Source of the DNA: Pseudomonas asiatica
Lineage (GTDB): Bacteria > Pseudomonadota > Gammaproteobacteria > Pseudomonadales > Pseudomonadaceae
Assembly: GCF_040214835.1 (NCBI RefSeq)
Contig: NZ_CP157874.1
Location: 4,468,001-4,532,000, forward strand
Direction: 5' to 3'
DNA length: 64,000 bases
Shown one piece after another: positions 26,240-34,559 of the stretch. A program made the translations under genes and the position numbers. The first letter of the stretch is position 1. Each line of letters begins with the position of its first letter. Under the pieces are notes generated by a model. It saw only the letters and a list, made by a program, of their open reading frames with translations. It made no database searches and was not told where the DNA came from.

Positions 26240-29119
26240 ATGCAAACCGACACAACTCGCGAGAACCCGCAGGCCAAGGTGCCGCAGGCCGCCGATTCCA
26301 ACCAGGATCTGGCCGCCACCGCTCCCGGCCAACTGCGTGTGATCAAGCGTAACGGCACTGTCGTCCCCTACACCGACGACAAGATCACCGTGGCCATCAC
26401 CAAGGCGTTCCTCGCAGTTGAAGGCGGCACCGCCGCCGCTTCGTCGCGCATCCACGACACCGTCGCGCGCCTGACCGAGCAGGTCACCGCCACGTTCAAG
26501 CGTCGCATGCCATCGGGTGGCACCATCCACATCGAAGAAATCCAGGACCAGGTCGAACTGGCCCTGATGCGCGCCGGCGAGCAGAAGGTCGCCCGTGACT
26601 ACGTGATCTACCGCGAGCAGCGCGCCAAGGAGCGTGCCACCCGCGTCAACACCGAGTCCGTGGTCGAGCCGCACCCAAGCATCCGCATCACCCTGGCCGA
26701 CGGCAGCCTGGCGCCGCTCGACATGGCCCGCCTGAACACCATCATCAGCGAAGCCTGCGAAGGCCTGGCCGAAGTCGATGGCGACCTGATCCAGCGCGAC
26801 ACCCTGAAGAACCTGTACGACGGCGTGGCCATCAAGGACGTCAACACCGCCCTGGTGATGACCGCCCGTACCCTGGTCGAGCGCGAGCCGAACTACTCGT
26901 TCGTTACCGCCCGCCTGCTGATGGACACCCTGCGCGCCGAAGGCCTGGGCTTCCTGAACGTGGCCGAGAGCGCCACCCACCACGAAATGGCCGACCTGTA
27001 CGCCAAGGCCCTGCCGGCCTACATCGACAAAGGCGTCGAGTTCGAGCTGCTGGACCCGGCCCTGAAAGGCTACGATCTTGACCGCCTGGGCAAGGCCATC
27101 GACCACGAGCGTGACCAGCAATTCACCTACCTGGGCCTGCAGACCCTGTACGACCGCTACTTCATCCACAAGGATGGCGTGCGCTTCGAGCTGCCACAGG
27201 TGTTCTTCATGCGTGTGGCCATGGGCCTGGCGCTGGAAGAGAAAGACAAAGAAGCCCGTGCCATCGAGTTCTACAACCTGTTGTCGTCCTTCGACTACAT
27301 GGCCTCGACCCCAACCCTGTTCAACGCCGGCACCCTGCGCCCGCAGCTGTCCAGCTGCTACCTGACCACCGTGCCGGACGACCTGTCGGGCATCTACCAC
27401 GCGATCCACGACAACGCCATGCTGTCGAAATTCGCCGGTGGCCTGGGCAACGACTGGACCCCTGTGCGTGCACTGGGCTCCTACATCAAGGGCACCAACG
27501 GCAAGTCGCAGGGCGTGGTTCCGTTCCTGAAAGTGGTCAACGACACCGCCGTTGCCGTCAACCAGGGTGGCAAGCGCAAGGGCGCCGTGTGTGCCTACCT
27601 GGAAACCTGGCACCTGGACATCGAAGAATTCATCGAGCTGCGCAAGAACACCGGTGATGACCGTCGTCGTACCCACGACATGAACACCGCCAACTGGATC
27701 CCTGACCTGTTCATGAAGCGTGTCTTCGATGACGGCAAGTGGACCCTGTTCTCGCCTTCGGAAGTGCCAGACCTGCACGACCTGACCGGCAAGGCCTTCG
27801 AAGAGCGCTACGAGTACTACGAAGCCTTGACCGAGTACAACAAGATCAAGGTGTTCAAGACCATCCAGGCCAAAGACCTGTGGCGCAAGATGCTGTCGAT
27901 GCTGTTCGAGACCGGCCACCCGTGGCTGACCTTCAAGGACCCGTGCAACCTGCGTTCGCCGCAGCAGCACGTGGGCGTGGTCCACAGCTCGAACCTGTGC
28001 ACCGAGATCACCCTGAACACCAACAAGGACGAGATCGCGGTCTGCAACCTGGGCTCGATCAACCTGCCGAACCACATCGTCGACGGCAAGCTGGACACCG
28101 CCAAGCTGCAACGCACCGTGAACACCGCCGTGCGCATGCTCGACAACGTGATCGACATCAACTACTACTCGGTGCCGCAAGCGCGTAACTCGAACTTCAA
28201 GCACCGCCCGGTCGGCCTGGGCATCATGGGCTTCCAGGATGCGCTGTACCTGCAGCACATTCCGTACGGCTCCGATGCTGCCGTCGAGTTCGCCGACAAG
28301 TCGATGGAAGCGGTCAGCTTCTACGCCATCCAGGCGTCCTGCGACCTGGCCGACGAGCGCGGTGCGTACGAGACCTTCCAGGGTTCGCTGTGGTCCAAGG
28401 GCATCCTGCCGCTGGATTCGCAACAGATCCTGATCGAGGCCCGTGGCGCCAAGTACATCGACGTCAACCTGGAAGAGTCCCTGGACTGGGCCCCGGTGCG
28501 CGAGCGCGTCAAGAAAGGTATTCGTAACTCGAACATCATGGCCATCGCGCCGACCGCGACCATCGCCAACATCACCGGCGTGTCGCAGTCCATCGAGCCG
28601 ACCTACCAGAACCTGTACGTGAAATCGAACCTGTCGGGCGAGTTCACCGTGATCAACCCGTACCTGGTCCGCGACCTGAAGGCCCGTGGCCTGTGGGACT
28701 CGGTAATGATCAACGACCTCAAGTACTACGACGGTTCGGTGCAGCAGATCGAGCGTATTCCGCAAGAGCTGAAGGACCTGTACGCCACCGCGTTCGAAGT
28801 CGAGACCAAGTGGATCGTCGATGCCGCCTCGCGTCGCCAGAAGTGGATCGACCAGGCCCAGTCGCTGAACCTGTACATCGCCGGCGCCTCGGGCAAAAAG
28901 CTGGACGTTACCTACCGCATGGCCTGGTACCGTGGTCTGAAGACCACCTACTACCTCCGTGCCCTGGCCGCGACCAGCACCGAGAAGTCGACCATCAACA
29001 CCGGCAAGCTCAACGCCGTTTCCAGCGGTGGCGACAGCGCCCCGGTCCAGGCAGCCGGCCCTGCGCCAGTGCCGAAGGCCTGCGCGATCGACGAGCCTGA
29101 CTGCGAAGCCTGCCAGTAA
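26240..29119 (+). CDS. nrdA: Class Ia ribonucleotide reductase, alpha subunit
   Basis: 959 residues; reduces ribonucleoside diphosphates. The N-terminus has an ATP-cone (LRVIKRNGTVVPYTDDKI) and a second cone-like repeat (IRITLADGSLAPLDMARLNTII), the double-cone form known in Pseudomonas. Active-site features: SSCYLTT, NLCTEITLNTN, GLGIMGFQDALYL and the C-terminal redox pair in DCEACQ. Start ATG 26240. It lies upstream of nrdB with a 246-bp gap containing a hairpin and a REP half-site. Confidence 0.97.
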   Translation: MQTDTTRENPQAKVPQAADSNQDLAATAPGQLRVIKRNGTVVPYTDDKITVAITKAFLAVEGGTAAASSRIHDTVARLTEQVTATFKRRMPSGGTIHIEEIQDQVELALMRAGEQKVARDYVIYREQRAKERATRVNTESVVEPHPSIRITLADGSLAPLDMARLNTIISEACEGLAEVDGDLIQRDTLKNLYDGVAIKDVNTALVMTARTLVEREPNYSFVTARLLMDTLRAEGLGFLNVAESATHHEMADLYAKALPAYIDKGVEFELLDPALKGYDLDRLGKAIDHERDQQFTYLGLQTLYDRYFIHKDGVRFELPQVFFMRVAMGLALEEKDKEARAIEFYNLLSSFDYMASTPTLFNAGTLRPQLSSCYLTTVPDDLSGIYHAIHDNAMLSKFAGGLGNDWTPVRALGSYIKGTNGKSQGVVPFLKVVNDTAVAVNQGGKRKGAVCAYLETWHLDIEEFIELRKNTGDDRRRTHDMNTANWIPDLFMKRVFDDGKWTLFSPSEVPDLHDLTGKAFEERYEYYEALTEYNKIKVFKTIQAKDLWRKMLSMLFETGHPWLTFKDPCNLRSPQQHVGVVHSSNLCTEITLNTNKDEIAVCNLGSINLPNHIVDGKLDTAKLQRTVNTAVRMLDNVIDINYYSVPQARNSNFKHRPVGLGIMGFQDALYLQHIPYGSDAAVEFADKSMEAVSFYAIQASCDLADERGAYETFQGSLWSKGILPLDSQQILIEARGAKYIDVNLEESLDWAPVRERVKKGIRNSNIMAIAPTATIANITGVSQSIEPTYQNLYVKSNLSGEFTVINPYLVRDLKARGLWDSVMINDLKYYDGSVQQIERIPQELKDLYATAFEVETKWIVDAASRRQKWIDQAQSLNLYIAGASGKKLDVTYRMAWYRGLKTTYYLRALAATSTEKSTINTGKLNAVSSGGDSAPVQAAGPAPVPKACAIDEPDCEACQ

Positions 29120-29128
29120 GGCCAGGCC

Positions 29129-29150
29129 GAGGCTTCCTGCGGGAAGCCTC
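29129..29150 (+). terminator. Hairpin in the nrdA-nrdB gap
   Basis: The 9-bp stem GAGGCTTCC/GGAAGCCTC lies 10 bp after the nrdA stop and is followed by AACGCGTTTT. The weak U-tract suggests partial termination or mRNA-end protection, allowing read-through into nrdB. Confidence 0.5.
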
Positions 29151-29177
29151 AACGCGTTTTCCGCACCACTGCGGACC

Positions 29178-29210
29178 CTGTGGGAGCGGGTTCACCCGCG
29201 ATGAGGCCGG
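29178..29210. repeat. Single REP between nrdA and nrdB
   Basis: CCTGTGGGAGCGGGTTCACC continuing to GATGAGGCCGG. One copy only, without an inverted mate. Confidence 0.75.
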
Positions 29211-29365
29211 CACTCCCGCCGCCTCTCCACAGCCAGACACAACAAGCCGTGGCTACAAAACCGCGGCCAGCCCTTTTCGGGCACCTCAGATTTGCGTGCA
29301 CCGCACCGCAACCAAGATCCACCGGCCATACTTGATAGATGGCCCTCAAGCAGGAGCATCTCACC

Positions 29366-30616
29366 ATGCTGAGTTGGGACGAATTCGATAAAGAAGACGG
29401 CGAAGTAGCCGCCAAAGGCAACACCCCTGCGCAGGCCGCTGCCGCCGCCACCCTCGACAAGCTCGACAGCGCCGGTGGTGCCGCCGCCCTGGAAGCCCGT
29501 GCCGCCACCGCTGACGACTCCGACGCCGTCAAGCGCGCCAAGGCTGCCCTGAACGACCTCGACATCGCCGAAGGCCTGGCCGAGCTGGAAGGCTCCGGCG
29601 CCCGCGTGCGTGTTGACGAAAAGCGCATGATCAACTGCCGCGCCGACCTCAACCAGCTGGTACCGTTCAAGTACGACTGGGCCTGGCAGAAGTACCTGGA
29701 CGGCTGCGCCAACCACTGGATGCCGCAAGAGGTCAACATGACCGCCGACATCGCCCTGTGGAAGAGCATGGACGGCCTGACCGAAGACGAGCGCCGTATC
29801 GTCATGCGCAACCTCGGCTTCTTCTCCACCGCCGACTCGCTGGTAGCCAACAACCTGGCCCTGGCCGTGTACCGCCTGATCACCAACCCGGAGTGCCGCC
29901 AGTACATCCTGCGCCAGGCCTTCGAAGAGGCGATCCACACCCACGCCTACCAGTACTGCATCGAGTCGCTGGGCATGGATGAAGGCGAGATCTTCAACAT
30001 GTACCACGAGATCCCATCGGTAGCGAAGAAAGCCGCCTGGGGCCTGAAGTACACCCGCGCCATCTCCGACCCGGAGTTCAACACCGGCACCGTCGAAACC
30101 GACAAAGAGCTGCTGCGCAACCTGATCGCCTACTACTGCGTACTGGAAGGCATCTTCTTCTACTGCGGCTTCACCCAGATCCTGTCCATGGGCCGCCGCA
30201 ACAAGATGACCGGCGTGGCCGAGCAGTTCCAGTACATCCTGCGTGACGAGTCGATGCACCTGAACTTCGGTATCGACGTGATCAACCAGATCAAGATCGA
30301 GAACCCGCACCTGTGGGACGCGGCGATGAAGGAAGAAGCGACCCAGATGATCCTGCAAGGGACCCAGCTGGAGATCGAATACGCCCGTGACACCATGCCA
30401 CGCGGCGTGCTGGGCATGAACGCAGCGATGATGGAAGACTACCTCAAGTTCATCGCCAACCGTCGCCTGACCCAGATTGGCCTGAAGGAAGAGTACCCAG
30501 GGACTACCAACCCGTTCCCGTGGATGAGCGAGATCATGGACTTGAAGAAAGAGAAGAACTTCTTCGAGACCCGCGTGATCGAGTATCAGACTGGTGGGGC
30601 GTTGAGCTGGGATTGA
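29366..30616 (+). CDS. nrdB: Class Ia ribonucleotide reductase, beta subunit
   Basis: 416 residues. It carries the di-iron/tyrosyl-radical cofactor that starts catalysis in NrdA. Metal ligands are visible in WMPQE, the EAIHTH motif followed by the radical Tyr (HTHAYQY), and [10 protein letters not shown]. The start is ATG 29366 ([13 protein letters not shown]), 9 nt after AGGAG; an ATG at 29339 would add nine residues with no ribosome site. The C-terminal tail ([11 protein letters not shown]) is the NrdA-docking peptide. Confidence 0.96.
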   Translation: MLSWDEFDKEDGEVAAKGNTPAQAAAAATLDKLDSAGGAAALEARAATADDSDAVKRAKAALNDLDIAEGLAELEGSGARVRVDEKRMINCRADLNQLVPFKYDWAWQKYLDGCANHWMPQEVNMTADIALWKSMDGLTEDERRIVMRNLGFFSTADSLVANNLALAVYRLITNPECRQYILRQAFEEAIHTHAYQYCIESLGMDEGEIFNMYHEIPSVAKKAAWGLKYTRAISDPEFNTGTVETDKELLRNLIAYYCVLEGIFFYCGFTQILSMGRRNKMTGVAEQFQYILRDESMHLNFGIDVINQIKIENPHLWDAAMKEEATQMILQGTQLEIEYARDTMPRGVLGMNAAMMEDYLKFIANRRLTQIGLKEEYPGTTNPFPWMSEIMDLKKEKNFFETRVIEYQTGGALSWD

Positions 30617-30635
30617 TATCCGAGCGAGCATAGAG

Positions 30636-30690
30636 AAGGCTGCCGATTGGCAGCCTTTTTTTGTAAAAAAGAGCTGCCTCAAGGCGGCAT
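30636..30690. terminator. Two back-to-back terminators between nrdB and the relA/spoT-like gene
   Basis: Stem AAGGCTGCC/GGCAGCCTT (30636-30657) followed by a run of T terminates nrdB. Stem GCTGCC/GGCGGC (30673-30688) is flanked by A6 on the left and T6 on the right, so it can terminate the leftward transcript as well. Confidence 0.88.
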
Positions 30691-30693
30691 TTT

Positions 30694-31374
30694 TTATTTA
30701 GCCTCATGAATTTTAAATATAGCATCTGCTAACCGCGACCCCGTTGACACAAGCTTAGATAAGACTCTTAATTGCTCAACGGTTGCCGCCTGATCAGTTT
30801 TATCTGGATAGTTAATTGAGTGATCGATCTCTCCCCAAGCCTCTTCAAACAATGTCCTGACCTGAATTTCACAGGAGATATTATTTTCATCATTTGCAGG
30901 CGATATCAAATAGTGCACACTCGTATAGTACGACGGCTTTATTGAGGTTCTAATCTTAAACGCTTTAAAAAACTCAACAGACTCAGGATCCCAAGTATAA
31001 GCTATGGGCTTTTCGAGCAATTTCCAGTGCTTTGAAGAGACCTTTTTCATTACAAACTTGTGTATACCTGAAAATTGATTCTGGTGAAGGTGCAGAATTC
31101 TAATTCCAGCGAAATCTGTAATCTCCGAAAACAAATTATCCTTGGTTATACTCCTACCTTCAGAAAGTTTCCGATAGATTTTTTTTGCAAGATGCCCCTC
31201 ATCCTTCAAGCGAGTTTTAGTAGAGTGGATTACTGAGGGTACTCCAGTGTTCAAAGCTGGCGACGAAGCGAAATCAGCCTGAACATTAGTAAGAAATAGT
31301 TCAAATAGCCTCTTCTTCTCACGATACTGCTCGACCATCCCGTTAACCGTAGCTTTCCGCACCAAGTCATCCAT
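30694..31374 (-). CDS. Small RelA/SpoT-domain protein (alarmone synthetase-like)
   Basis: 226 residues consisting of little more than a (p)ppGpp synthetase domain, with no hydrolase or regulatory regions. Conserved motifs: TKTRLKDEGHLAKKI (ATP-binding basic motif), DFAGIR (metal Asp and Arg), YYTSVHYLI (nucleotide-stacking Tyr) and EIQVRTLFEEAWGEIDH. All key residues appear intact. The AT-rich codon use differs sharply from nrdB. Start ATG 31374 lies 6 nt after AGG and 10 bp downstream of the ParA-like stop; a TTG at 31392 is an alternative. Product could be (p)ppGpp, another pyrophosphorylated nucleotide, or modified tRNA as in toxSAS enzymes. Confidence 0.85.
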   Translation of the reverse strand: MDDLVRKATVNGMVEQYREKKRLFELFLTNVQADFASSPALNTGVPSVIHSTKTRLKDEGHLAKKIYRKLSEGRSITKDNLFSEITDFAGIRILHLHQNQFSGIHKFVMKKVSSKHWKLLEKPIAYTWDPESVEFFKAFKIRTSIKPSYYTSVHYLISPANDENNISCEIQVRTLFEEAWGEIDHSINYPDKTDQAATVEQLRVLSKLVSTGSRLADAIFKIHEAK

Positions 31375-31384
31375 AAACAACCTA

Positions 31385-32491
31385 TTATCCAATCAACTCA
31401 ATCCGCTCAATAAGCGAGTCGGAGAATTCTTTATATTTTTCTTTGGTGGCAAGAATATCAGGTTTCTGCCCGTTTACAGTGTTTTGATGTTCTTTATCCA
31501 ACCGAGGGATTTTAGGTATCTTCCACATTGGAACACGATAATGCTGGGCTAGACTCGGAAAAGTATTATGCCCATGCATTACGGACTCGCCACCGATCGG
31601 CTCCGACAGAAGATCATCACTAATACCTTTACGAAGATCGGCACCAATATGCGTATTGATAATATCAGGAATCTGAAGAGCATATTTCAAATGCGCCTGT
31701 GCCAAATTCCACTTTGAACTGTGCTTCGTGTACTTCCTCGCATTATATATCGTATAGCCAAGAAACTTTACAAACTCAGCAGGGAAAAGTTTTCGTTTAT
31801 CCTTTGAAATTAACTTATAGATTATGTCAAATTCCTCATGCCACTTCCTAAGACTACTACCAATGTTTCTGATACCGTACAGCGAGAACATGTCCGGCGC
31901 TGCAGGAACAAAAAAGCCATCCACAGTCGATATAATTGTCTTATTAAGCGAACCCAAGCTTGGTGAGGTATCAACAATCACAAAATCATATTTATTTTTC
32001 TTTGCGTATTCCTCTGAAAGGCTTCTAATCTTAGTGATGGTTCGAATTGCCAACGCATCGCCACGATAAGCATCACTCCATCGAGAGGATATCTTCTCTT
32101 CAAATTCGTGTATGGATAACCGCCCAGGGATTATATGAAGATTTCTTGTTATTTTATGCGGAGGCGGCAATCGCTCATAGTCACCAGTACCATCAATAGT
32201 TGGCTGAAGCAGATAGTGAAGCGATCGAGTTTCTGCCTCCAAATCATCAATTTCTTGAGCCGATTTATTCTTCCTAAACTCTTCAATCCCCAACTCTACA
32301 CAACTATCCTCCTTTTCCCACATATCATGAATAGTTTCAACCGGCATTGAGTAGATAGTCAAATTACACTGAGGATCCGCATCTAAAAGTAAGACTTTGT
32401 ACCCCGCCTCACTTAGAGAATGCGCCAAATGGTAAGTCAGAGTAGTTTTGCCGACTCCGCCCTTATTATTGAATACAGAAAGAATCTTCAC
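31385..32491 (-). CDS. ParA-like (AAA_31) ATPase
   Basis: 368 residues from a GTG at 32491, 8 nt after AAGGA. It opens KILSVFNNKGGVGKTTL, the deviant Walker A of ParA/MinD ATPases, followed by VLLLDADPQCNLT and FVIVDTSPSLGSLNK (Walker B region). The C-terminal 100 residues are unrecognised. No parB or plasmid maintenance gene is nearby; its only partner is the RelA/SpoT-domain gene directly downstream. An in-frame ATG at 32596 would add 35 residues. AT-rich, so likely acquired. Confidence 0.85.
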   Translation of the reverse strand: MKILSVFNNKGGVGKTTLTYHLAHSLSEAGYKVLLLDADPQCNLTIYSMPVETIHDMWEKEDSCVELGIEEFRKNKSAQEIDDLEAETRSLHYLLQPTIDGTGDYERLPPPHKITRNLHIIPGRLSIHEFEEKISSRWSDAYRGDALAIRTITKIRSLSEEYAKKNKYDFVIVDTSPSLGSLNKTIISTVDGFFVPAAPDMFSLYGIRNIGSSLRKWHEEFDIIYKLISKDKRKLFPAEFVKFLGYTIYNARKYTKHSSKWNLAQAHLKYALQIPDIINTHIGADLRKGISDDLLSEPIGGESVMHGHNTFPSLAQHYRVPMWKIPKIPRLDKEHQNTVNGQKPDILATKEKYKEFSDSLIERIELIG

Positions 32492-32622
32492 ACCATTAAA
32501 TCCTTTACTTAGGAGGCCTAATAATGGCACATGGCCACTGAAAACGGTAGCCTGTATTTGAACACGCTGCTCCAGGGCCTTATCTATTGGCAACATAGAG
32601 AAAAATCCTACAGCCACCAGAT

Positions 32623-32651
32623 TTGACCCATCTGCAAGGTAAGAGTACGGT
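32623..32651 (+). promoter_or_regulatory. Candidate promoter of the C4-like RNA and antirepressor transcript
   Basis: -35 TTGACC (32623-32628), a 17-bp spacer and a weak -10 TACGGT (32646-32651). It would start a transcript at about 32658, just before the antisense segments. Confidence 0.4.
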
Positions 32652-32657
32652 AACCGC

Positions 32658-32716
32658 GGCGCCTAAGAAACGCCTCACGTAGCGGTCAATCCGCCCCGAC
32701 AGATGCGGCTTTTTTG
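32658..32716 (+). ncRNA. C4-like antisense RNA (phage P1/P4-type immunity RNA)
   Basis: A short region ends in a terminator: stem CCGC/GCGG (32691-32694 with 32705-32708) and CTTTTTT. Segment a (32662-32685) is nearly complementary to 32801-32821: 10 bp over GCTACGTG-type sequence and 8 bp over TTTCTTAG. Segment b (CCCGACA, 32695-32701) is complementary to TGTCGGG at 32754-32760. Two antisense segments matching two sites in the leader of a small ORF that overlaps an antirepressor-like gene is the C4 RNA arrangement. Exact ends are estimated. Confidence 0.68.
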
Positions 32717-32753
32717 TGCCTGTGGTCTAATCCTGCACGCACAAAACGTGTTA

Positions 32754-32863
32754 TGTCGGGAGCGGACTAATACAAGACCCGCAAGGGGAATACGTCCGGT
32801 CCGCTACGTGGGATTTCTTAGCTCCCGACACCCAGCCCTAAGAAAGCTGAAATCACGTAGAGG
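32754..32863 (+). promoter_or_regulatory. Structured leader with mutually exclusive pairings before the leader ORF
   Basis: TGTCGGGAGC (32754-32763) pairs perfectly with GCTCCCGACA (32821-32830). CTACGTG...TTTCTTAG (32804-32821) can pair with CTAAGAAA...CACGTAG (32838-32860), directly before AGAGG, the ribosome site of the leader ORF. The C4-like RNA carries a second copy of that partner sequence, so it can compete for the same target. Confidence 0.62.
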
Positions 32864-32871
32864 TAACGGAA

Positions 32872-32961
32872 ATGCCTACCAAATCCAGCAATTTCAGGCT
32901 CTTCGCACATGCGTCTCGCCTGTTTAAATCTGAAAGGATCACGGAGGCCAGCCATGACTGA
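32872..32961 (+). CDS. Leader ORF (icd-like), translationally coupled to the BRO gene
   Basis: A 29-residue ORF (begins MPTKSSNFRLFAHASR) with ribosome site AGAGG 10 nt upstream. Its stop TGA (32959-32961) lies inside the BRO gene, whose ATG is at 32954, giving an 8-bp overlap. In phage P1 the icd ORF plays this role: the antirepressor is made only if icd is translated, and C4 RNA blocks icd. Function by analogy only. Confidence 0.55.
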   Translation: MPTKSSNFRLFAHASRLFKSERITEASHD

Positions 32962-33490
32962 CCTTCAAAATCCCACCCTCTTCACCCGCCACAACCGCCC
33001 CCTCCACACCCTCTGGCTCGAATCCCAAGCCTGGTTCTGCGCCCACGAACTCGGCCGGTTGAGCGGGCACTTCTACGACGAACACTGCATGCGCAAGCTC
33101 GACCCGGATCAGTACCGCTCCGTGCAGTTGCTGCGCTATGGCAAGTACCAGGAAACCACGATGGTCAGCGAATCCGGGGCCTATACCTTGTTGGCGCATC
33201 ACCATGTACCGGAGAACCGGCATTTGCGCTGGTGGCTGACGCATGAGGTGGTGGCGGTGCTGCGTGATCGGCAGGAGGACGGGGTGGAGGATGTTCCGCG
33301 ACTGGGGCAGATGTGCTGGCCTGGGGGGCGCAGCGCGACGTTGTTGTATTGGCAGAGTGAGCCTTGGGTGAGGATGCGGGATATGCCGGTGGTGCTGGCA
33401 GGGGAAGTGCAACAGCTGCCGCCGGTAGAGAAGCCGAAGTTGAGTTGGCGGGAGTGTGCGCAGCGGGCGCTGCGGTTGCATGGGGTTTAA
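32954..33490 (+). CDS. BRO-family (BRO-N) phage antirepressor-like protein
   Basis: 178 residues. The N-terminal 110 match the BRO-N fold used by phage antirepressors: HTLWLESQAWFCAHELGRLSG, then YRSVQLLRYGKYQETTMVSESGAYTLL and LRWWLTHEVVAVLRD. The C-terminal part is short and Pro-rich. GC content is back to the host level, unlike the neighbouring ParA/RelA genes. It is a probable remnant of a phage immunity region; no other phage genes are nearby. Confidence 0.82.
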   Translation: MTDLQNPTLFTRHNRPLHTLWLESQAWFCAHELGRLSGHFYDEHCMRKLDPDQYRSVQLLRYGKYQETTMVSESGAYTLLAHHHVPENRHLRWWLTHEVVAVLRDRQEDGVEDVPRLGQMCWPGGRSATLLYWQSEPWVRMRDMPVVLAGEVQQLPPVEKPKLSWRECAQRALRLHGV

Positions 33491-33496
33491 GCGGCG

Positions 33497-34015
33497 GGTT
33501 TGCCTGGGCGGGCCTCTTCGCGGGTGAACCCGCTCCCACAGGTACTGCGCTGGCTTCGGGTTAATGCTGTACCTGTGGGAGCGGCCGTGGCCGCGAACAC
33601 CGGCGCAGCCGGTGCCATGCACCGCGTCGCCTGCTTCGCGTGCTTGCCCGCTCCCACAGGTATTGCGCTGGCTTCGGGATCACGCTGTACCTGTGGGAGC
33701 GGCCGTGGCCGCGAACACCGGCGAAGCCGATGCCATCACCGCGTCGCCTGCTTCGCGGGCTTGCCCGCTCCCACAGGTACTGTGCTGGCTTCGGGATCAC
33801 GCTGTACCTGTGGGAGCGGCCGTGGCCGCGAACACCGGCGCAGCCGGTGCCATGCACCGCGTCGCCTGCTTCGCGGGCTTGCCCGCTCCCACAGGTACTG
33901 CGCTGGCTTCAGGTTAACGCTGTAACTGTAGGAGCGGCTTTAGCCGCGAACACCGGCGCAGCCGGTGCCATCCACCGAGGCGCCTGCTTCGCGGGCTTGC
34001 CCGCTCCCACAAATG
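33497..34015. repeat. Tandem array of REP-containing units, period about 117 bp
   Basis: The unit start ACCTGTGGGAGCGG or its variant recurs at 33571, 33689, 33806 and 33924 (spacings 118, 117, 118). Each unit carries a REP, a GCGAACACCGGCGCAGCCGGTG hairpin and an inverted REP. The fourth unit has diverged (AACTGTAGGAGCGG). Short open frames across it are translation artefacts. The rest of the 33491-34067 gap holds nothing else recognisable. Confidence 0.9.
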
Positions 34016-34067
34016 CCGGTGACATCCACAGCGAGTTCATTTGCTTGCCTACAACACCACTGCCCTG

Positions 34068-34529
34068 CTACTTCCCCTCCCCAACCGGCTCCACCCGCTG
34101 CACCACGATCTGCATATGGCTCGCCATGTCGCTCAGTATCACCTCCCCTTCCTTGTACTCCGGGGTGATCATCAGCAAGCGGACAAAATGCTCGTTGCCA
34201 CCTTCGCGCTTTTGCACGTTCTCGAACGCCACGATGATCGTGTCGTTGCGCCAGTTGCTGATGTCGAAACCGCCCGCAGCAACGAACTCACTAATGTCGC
34301 GCTCGTCGTTGAACACATTGGCAGGCAGGATCAGCAGGCGGTCCTTGAGAAACACCTGATAATACTGGCGAGGCCCCACCGGCCAGTTCTGCTCCACCAC
34401 GTGCTCGATGCGCCAGTGATGGACGTTATTCTCATAGACCACGACACGCTCGACCTTATGGCCATTGCAAGCAACGAGCAAGGGCAATAGCAAACCACCG
34501 AGCCAGGTACGCTTTCGGCGCAGATTCAT
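34068..34529 (-). CDS. Hypothetical lipoprotein at the end of the T6SS leftward operon
   Basis: 153 residues with a basic N-terminus, a hydrophobic stretch and lipobox LLVAC (Cys 21), so membrane-anchored in the periplasm. The remainder is mixed alpha/beta with no recognised domain. It follows the four-helix membrane protein gene by 30 bp on the same strand. By position it may protect against, or assist, the candidate effector two genes upstream. Confidence 0.62.
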   Translation of the reverse strand: MNLRRKRTWLGGLLLPLLVACNGHKVERVVVYENNVHHWRIEHVVEQNWPVGPRQYYQVFLKDRLLILPANVFNDERDISEFVAAGGFDISNWRNDTIIVAFENVQKREGGNEHFVRLLMITPEYKEGEVILSDMASHMQIVVQRVEPVGEGK

Positions 34530-34559
34530 CCCGATCCCCTCGTTACATCAGAGAAAGGT

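Noticed and set aside
26000..29152. Open frame of about 1050 codons on the minus strand
   Set aside because: Exactly antisense to nrdA, composition is an artefact of third-position GC bias, and no ribosome site was seen.
31385..32491. Plasmid partition locus
   Set aside because: ParA-like ATPase only; no parB gene or centromere-like repeats, and the partner gene is a RelA/SpoT-domain synthetase.
30694..33490. Complete prophage
   Set aside because: No integrase, terminase, capsid or tail genes and no attachment-site duplication were seen; only an immunity-type cassette is present.
33497..34015. CRISPR-like regular repeats
   Set aside because: The period is about 117 bp with the whole unit conserved, the units contain REP palindromes, and there are no unique spacers or cas genes.
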